A stretch of DNA of 8,578 nt, from positions 1-8,578 of the forward strand of contig JBNJEA010000131.1 in the NCBI GenBank assembly GCA_051745395.1, read 5' to 3'. The first letter of the stretch is position 1. Each line of letters starts with the position of its first letter. Positions 5,664 through 8,578 of the stretch are shown here, piece after piece. A program made the position numbers and the translations under genes. The DNA is from JBNJEA01 sp051745395. GTDB lineage: Bacteria > Desulfobacterota > Desulfobacteria > Desulfobacterales > Desulfosalsimonadaceae. Below the pieces are notes generated by a model, which was not told the origin of the DNA, did not search any database, and was given only the letters and a program-made list of their open reading frames with translations.

Positions 5664-7210
5664 TGTTTTTTCACCAGCAAAAAGACGGCCTTGACTTCAT
5701 TTCGTTGCAACACCAGGGCCGAAACGGCATATATGACCATGCCGGCCGCCACTGCCGATAACACATAGCCGCTCAGGATCAGGGTGCCCGCTTGGTAATC
5801 GGGTGGAAACATACGATACCCCCCGTATAAAATCCCTCCCATAACTGCCGAACATATCACAGATTTTATAACGGAAACAATGATCTTTTTCCAGGGCAGC
5901 TGTCCGAGCCGATACGGCAGGGCCAAGACGAGCAGCCCGAAATTAAGGATGGAGGCCAGCGAGGTGGCCAGGGCAATGCCGCCGTGGGCCAGGGGGCCCA
6001 TCAGAAAAAGGCCGAGCACGATGTTGGCCGCCACGGAGATGATGCCGGTTTTCACCGGTGTCTTTGTGTCCTGGATGGCGTAAAAGGTGGCGACCACGAT
6101 GCGGACGCCTGAAAAGGCCCACAGCCCGATGCCGTAAAAAAACAAGGCGTACGCCGTCATGCGGATACTTTCCGTGTCAAAGGCCCCGCGGCCGAAAAGC
6201 AGGGCCACGATGGGCCGCCGCAGCACGATCAGGCCGATCATGGCCGGCAGTGTAATAAAAAAGATCAACCGCACGGCATAGGCAAAGGTATCGGCCAGGC
6301 CGGTAAAATCCTGTCCGGCGGCCTGGCGGGAAAGGCCCGGCAAAACGGCCACGGATATGGAAATGGCAAAAAGGCCCAGGGGAAACTGAACCAGCCGGTC
6401 CGCATAATAAAGGGCGGAGACACTGCCTTCGGCCAGCAAAGAGGCCAGCAGGGTGCCGACAACGATGTTGATTTGGTAAATGGCGGCTCCGAATACGGAA
6501 GGGCCCATTAAACGGCCGATTTTGGAAAGCCCGGGGTGATAGAAGCCCGCCCGCCGCCAGAAGTAAAATCCCTTTTGAATCAAAAACGGGACCTGGAGCC
6601 CGACCTGCAAAACGCCGCCGATTAACACCCCCACGGCCAGGCCGATGACCGGGGTTTCAATGAACGGGGAAATAAACAGCATGCCGGCGATGATGGCCAT
6701 GTTTAGCAGCACCGGGGCAAAGGCGGGGGCGGCGAAATGGCCGAGGGCGTTTAATATGCCCATCGACAGCGCCACGATGCAGATAAAGAAGATATAGGGA
6801 AATATGATCCGGGTGAGGGTAACGGTCAAAGCGAATTTTGCGCCGGTAAAGCCGGGGGCGAGCACGGAAACCAGCCAGGGCGCACCGACAATGCCGGCCA
6901 GGGTGGCCAGCACCAAAATGGCTGAAAGCAGCCGGAAGGCGGAACGGGCCATGCGAAACGCTTCCTGCCGGCCGTCGCGTGCGAGATATTCGGTAAATAC
7001 CGGCACAAAGGCCATGTTCAATGTGCCCTCTGCCAGCAGGCGGCGCAGCAGGTTCGGGATCCGGAAGGCCACGAAAAACGCGTCGGAAAGCCGGCCGGCA
7101 CCGAAAAACCAGGCAATGACCATATCCCGTATAAAACCGAGAATCCGGCTCAGCAGGGTTGCGCTGCCGATCACGCCGGCGGCCTTTGTGGCGCGTTTGT
7201 TTTCGTTCAT
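5660..7210 (-). CDS. murJ: Lipid II flippase MurJ (MviN)
   Basis: A 516-residue polytopic inner-membrane protein of the MOP superfamily that flips lipid II to the periplasmic face for peptidoglycan synthesis. The N-terminal block SRILGFIRD, FGAGRLSDAFFVAFRIPNLL and RRLLAEGTLNMAFVPVF is diagnostic. It contains the Arg and Asp residues of the central cavity that are essential in E. coli MurJ (R18, R24, D39, R52), and YYADRLVQFPLGLFAI carries the equivalent of R270. About 14 hydrophobic spans follow through the length, matching the usual family size. I chose ATG at 7208-7210; an in-frame TTG at 7217-7219 would add three residues, and the upstream ribosome site is weak for both. The gene is co-transcribed with ftsB, giving a cell-wall and division pair. 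Confidence 0.96.
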   Translation of the reverse strand: MNENKRATKAAGVIGSATLLSRILGFIRDMVIAWFFGAGRLSDAFFVAFRIPNLLRRLLAEGTLNMAFVPVFTEYLARDGRQEAFRMARSAFRLLSAILVLATLAGIVGAPWLVSVLAPGFTGAKFALTVTLTRIIFPYIFFICIVALSMGILNALGHFAAPAFAPVLLNMAIIAGMLFISPFIETPVIGLAVGVLIGGVLQVGLQVPFLIQKGFYFWRRAGFYHPGLSKIGRLMGPSVFGAAIYQINIVVGTLLASLLAEGSVSALYYADRLVQFPLGLFAISISVAVLPGLSRQAAGQDFTGLADTFAYAVRLIFFITLPAMIGLIVLRRPIVALLFGRGAFDTESIRMTAYALFFYGIGLWAFSGVRIVVATFYAIQDTKTPVKTGIISVAANIVLGLFLMGPLAHGGIALATSLASILNFGLLVLALPYRLGQLPWKKIIVSVIKSVICSAVMGGILYGGYRMFPPDYQAGTLILSGYVLSAVAAGMVIYAVSALVLQRNEVKAVFLLVKKH

Positions 7211-7271
7211 TTTCCCCAAACCAACCTAACTTTGTCCCCCGAGGTTGCCGGAGGAGGGGTAATTGATTTTG

Positions 7272-7301
7272 ATTTTAAAATTTGAGTTGCATAAATGTCA
7301 G
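7272..7301 (-). promoter_or_regulatory. Possible murJ promoter inside the palindromic element
   Basis: On the minus strand, CTGACA (7296-7301) and TAAAAT (7272-7277) are separated by 18 bp and point at murJ about 60 bp away. The -35 and -10 matches are fair, not strong, in an AT-rich stretch where chance matches are likely. It lies in the left arm of the ~198-bp palindrome. Confidence 0.3.
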
Positions 7302-7469
7302 GATATACTATATAAAGGAAATTGCCACGCCCGTCATGCCCGCGAAGGCGGGCAACCAGAGATTTTTGCTTGACTTGAAAACTGGATGCCTGCCTTCGCA
7401 GGCATGACGGGCGGTACAAATTGTATTTCTATGGCATATATTGACACGCATAACAACTCGATTTAAAAT
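7272..7469. mobile_element. ~198-bp imperfect palindrome with REP-type hairpin core (MITE-like)
   Basis: The core is an inverted repeat CGCCCGTCATGCC (7328-7340) and GGCATGACGGGCG (7401-7413). Each half carries its own hairpin: GCCCGC-GAAG-GCGGGC (7338-7353) and GCCTGC-CTTC-GCAGGC (7388-7403). The symmetry continues imperfectly outward: TGTCA (7296-7300) pairs with TGACA (7442-7446), GAGTTG (7284-7289) with CAACTC (7454-7459), and ATTTTAA (7272-7278) with TTAAAAT (7463-7469). It is related to the hairpins in the 1343-1516 element but with changed outer bases. It lies in the ~500-bp gene-free space between murJ and rpsT. AAATTG flanks the core on both sides (7319-7324, 7418-7423). No gene is inside; apparent short frames are translations of the palindrome. 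Confidence 0.65.
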
Positions 7470-7522
7470 GAAAAAACCATCACATCGGACTCTTCCGGAT
7501 AAGCACATCCTGTGATTATTTA

Positions 7523-7578
7523 CGAAACCTTCAACCTCACACCTTCCACCCTACACCTCAAACCTTATACCTTACACC
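7523..7578 (-). repeat. Heptamer tandem array, family of 3934-4026 in opposite orientation
   Basis: Eight units with an exact 7-bp period. On the plus strand they read CGAAACC, TTCAACC, TCACACC, TTCCACC, CTACACC, TCAAACC, TTATACC, TTACACC; on the minus strand the consensus is GGTGTRA. That is the GTGTGAG unit of the first array shifted by one base. The plus strand has no G from 7526 to 7578. The array ends 35 bp upstream of the rpsT -35 box. Confidence 0.85.
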
Positions 7579-7613
7579 GATTTTTAACCGGTTTTGCCGC
7601 AGGTGATTTTTGC

Positions 7614-7643
7614 TTGACAGCAGTCGGGGTGTTGCAGTATTTA
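7614..7643 (+). promoter_or_regulatory. rpsT: Sigma-70-type promoter for rpsT
   Basis: A perfect TTGACA (7614-7619) is followed 18 bp later by TATTTA (7638-7643), or 17 bp later by GTATTT. Transcription would begin near 7650, giving a leader of about 57 nt before the rpsT start. The position and strength suit a ribosomal protein gene. Confidence 0.65.
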
Positions 7644-7706
7644 AAACTTTTATATTAAATCAGGTCATTTGAGTGGATTCAAATATTATTGAAAAGGAGT
7701 GGCGCA

Positions 7707-7952
7707 TTGGCGAATCACAAGTCTGCAATCAAACGGAACCAACAGAATGCCAAGCGGCGTATGCACAACCGGGTGGTCAAAAAGCAGGTCAAAACCGCTG
7801 TCAGAAATTTCGAGGCGGCCCGCAAAAGCGGCGGCGAAACCACCGATGAGCTCAAGGCCGCCCAGTCCATGCTCGATAAAGCGGCCAAAAAAGGGGCCGT
7901 GCACAAACGCAGAGCGTCCCGGAAAATTTCCCGGCTGGCCCGCCGCGTCTGA
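7707..7952 (+). CDS. rpsT: 30S ribosomal protein S20
   Basis: An 81-residue primary 16S-rRNA-binding protein of the small subunit. The N-terminus MANHKSAIKRNQQNAKRRMHN is the S20 signature, followed by a basic helical body and RRASRKISRLARRV at the C-terminus. The start is TTG at 7707, seven nt behind AAAAGGAG (7692-7699). An ATT-initiated reading from 7689 would add six residues (MKRSGA) that translate the ribosome site itself, so it is rejected. TTG starts are known for rpsT in other bacteria and reduce initiation. The gene is monocistronic here, convergent with lptE. Confidence 0.97.
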   Translation: MANHKSAIKRNQQNAKRRMHNRVVKKQVKTAVRNFEAARKSGGETTDELKAAQSMLDKAAKKGAVHKRRASRKISRLARRV

Positions 7953-7986
7953 TCGCGTCAAGTAAGACGGCGTCAAGTAAAAAGAT

Positions 7987-8076
7987 GCCGCATCCGTCAG
8001 GCTCTATCCTGGCTTTATGCCCCGCAATGCCGGATCGAAACGATCGATCCGGCAAGCCAAGCCCCCTTGATGCGGC
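7987..8076. other. Nested inverted repeat between convergent rpsT and lptE
   Basis: GCCGCATC (7987-7994) pairs perfectly with GATGCGGC (8069-8076), enclosing the strong hairpin at 8029-8053. An 11-bp direct repeat GCGTCAAGTAA (7955-7965 and 7970-7980) lies between the rpsT stop and this structure. It could be a structured 3' region for either transcript. The remainder of the 163-bp gap shows nothing else. Confidence 0.5.
8029..8053. terminator. Possible bidirectional terminator or 3'-end stabilising hairpin
   Basis: A perfect 10-bp stem GCCGGATCGA (8029-8038) with TCGATCCGGC (8044-8053) and a 5-nt loop AACGA. It sits between two convergent genes, where a shared terminator is expected. Neither side is followed by a U-tract, so intrinsic termination is uncertain; protection of 3' ends is an equal possibility. 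Confidence 0.45.
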
Positions 8077-8115
8077 CCCACCGCCTTGCCCCCCGATTTG
8101 CGAAGCCCGTAAAAA

Positions 8116-8578
8116 TTAGAACTGATCCGTCAAACGATAATAAATCCGCTGCGCCAATCTTTCCGAAAGATCGACGATAGCGGATTTTTTGTTTTGTTCG
8201 GTGCGGATTTTTTCCGATAAAACAATATAGTCTTCGGCGGCTTCAATGCCCTTGGCAGACCAGATGATCTTGCCCGTCGAATCCGTCATTTTCAGATCCA
8301 CCCGGACCGTGACTTCCCGCTCGGCCGTGGTATAGGCCGACCGGTTGGATACGGACGTGGCTTTGGCCGATTGGATCACGCCGGATAAAACGGCTTCGGC
8401 GGCTTTTTTGCTGCTGATTTCAACGTTTCCGCGGCGGGTAAATTCGTTGATGATATCATTGGTGATGATATTTTCGATGCCGGTTTCCCCGCTCCGGTTA
8501 TCCAGGATTTCCACGGCAATGCGCGTGACATCGCCCGGCAGTTTCCCCCCGCCGGCAAACCGGTATCCGCAGGCGCTC
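8116..8578 (-). CDS. lptE: LPS-assembly lipoprotein LptE, N-terminus cut by window edge
   Basis: An outer-membrane lipoprotein that plugs and stabilises LptD for delivery of lipopolysaccharide to the cell surface. The frame is open to the window edge, giving 153 visible residues. The third visible residue is Cys (codon 8569-8571) in SACGYRF, a lipobox end, so the mature lipoprotein is nearly complete and only the signal peptide is missing. LPGDVTRIAVEILDNRS followed by GIENIITNDIINEFTRRG is typical of deltaproteobacterial LptE. The body then alternates beta strands (AEREVTVRVDLKMTDSTGKIIWS) with a C-terminal helix (LSERLAQRIYYRL). GTG 8514 is internal, not the start. lptE close to rpsT is a familiar pairing; here the two genes converge. 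Confidence 0.88.
   Translation of the reverse strand, partial: SACGYRFAGGGKLPGDVTRIAVEILDNRSGETGIENIITNDIINEFTRRGNVEISSKKAAEAVLSGVIQSAKATSVSNRSAYTTAEREVTVRVDLKMTDSTGKIIWSAKGIEAAEDYIVLSEKIRTEQNKKSAIVDLSERLAQRIYYRLTDQF

Noticed and set aside
7217..7219. TTG as murJ start
   Set aside because: Possible, but it adds only three residues and the ATG at 7208-7210 gives a natural MurJ N-terminus; kept as an alternative.
6804..7229. Plus-strand open frame opposite the start of murJ
   Set aside because: Shadow of the strongly conserved MurJ N-terminus; Arg/Ser-rich with no family resemblance.
7207..7419. Minus-strand frame with CLRRQASSF-like peptide upstream of murJ
   Set aside because: Peptides of this type are typical translations of GTCATTCCCGCGAAGG palindromes, not genes.
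7361..7618. 14-bp repeat GATTTTTGCTTGAC at 7361-7374 and 7605-7618 as a regulatory site
   Set aside because: Two copies in AT-rich DNA, one containing part of the rpsT -35 box; too little to separate from chance.

Overview
The window looks like a chromosomal stretch of a Gram-negative anaerobe. The best fit is a Desulfobacterota (former Deltaproteobacteria) sulfate-reducer-like genome. The grounds are an LptE outer-membrane LPS lipoprotein, a single-cluster low-potential-type ferredoxin, a large protein with an acyl-ACP-reductase-like half, and scattered C-poor 7-8 bp tandem arrays together with GAAG-loop palindromes. The taxonomic assignment is inference from protein character, not a database match.

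Layout, left to right. Plus strand: glpK (glycerol kinase, 5' end cut off by the window edge), a 174-bp miniature inverted-repeat element flanked by an unusually long direct duplication (38/40 bp), a small [4Fe-4S] ferredoxin gene, a 701-residue two-part protein whose C-terminal half is homologous to long-chain acyl-ACP reductase (AAR), a heptamer tandem array, a ParA-type ATPase gene, an overlapping gene for a small partly disordered partner, an octamer tandem array and an intrinsic terminator. Minus strand, converging on that terminator: murJ then ftsB, overlapping by 4 bp. The roughly 500 bp between murJ and rpsT holds no gene. It contains a ~198-bp imperfect palindrome, a third heptamer array of the same family as the first but in the opposite orientation, and a good sigma-70-like promoter for rpsT. 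Plus strand: rpsT (ribosomal protein S20). Minus strand at the right edge: lptE (start cut off), separated from rpsT by a nested stem-loop region.

Functional reading. murJ/ftsB (lipid II flipping and divisome assembly), rpsT and lptE (LPS export) are housekeeping. The accessory interest lies in two modules. One is glpK-ferredoxin-AAR-like, which was probably tighter before the miniature element inserted: without the insertion only 25 nt would separate glpK from the ferredoxin start. It could connect glycerol-3-phosphate supply with long-chain acyl reduction. The other is an orphan ParA ATPase plus a small partner with a basic patch near its N-terminus, suggestive of a positioning system for an unknown cargo. 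Three short-period tandem arrays lie directly behind stop codons or next to a promoter. In one of them the last repeat unit forms the left arm of the terminator stem, whose right arm is the 3' end of ftsB.
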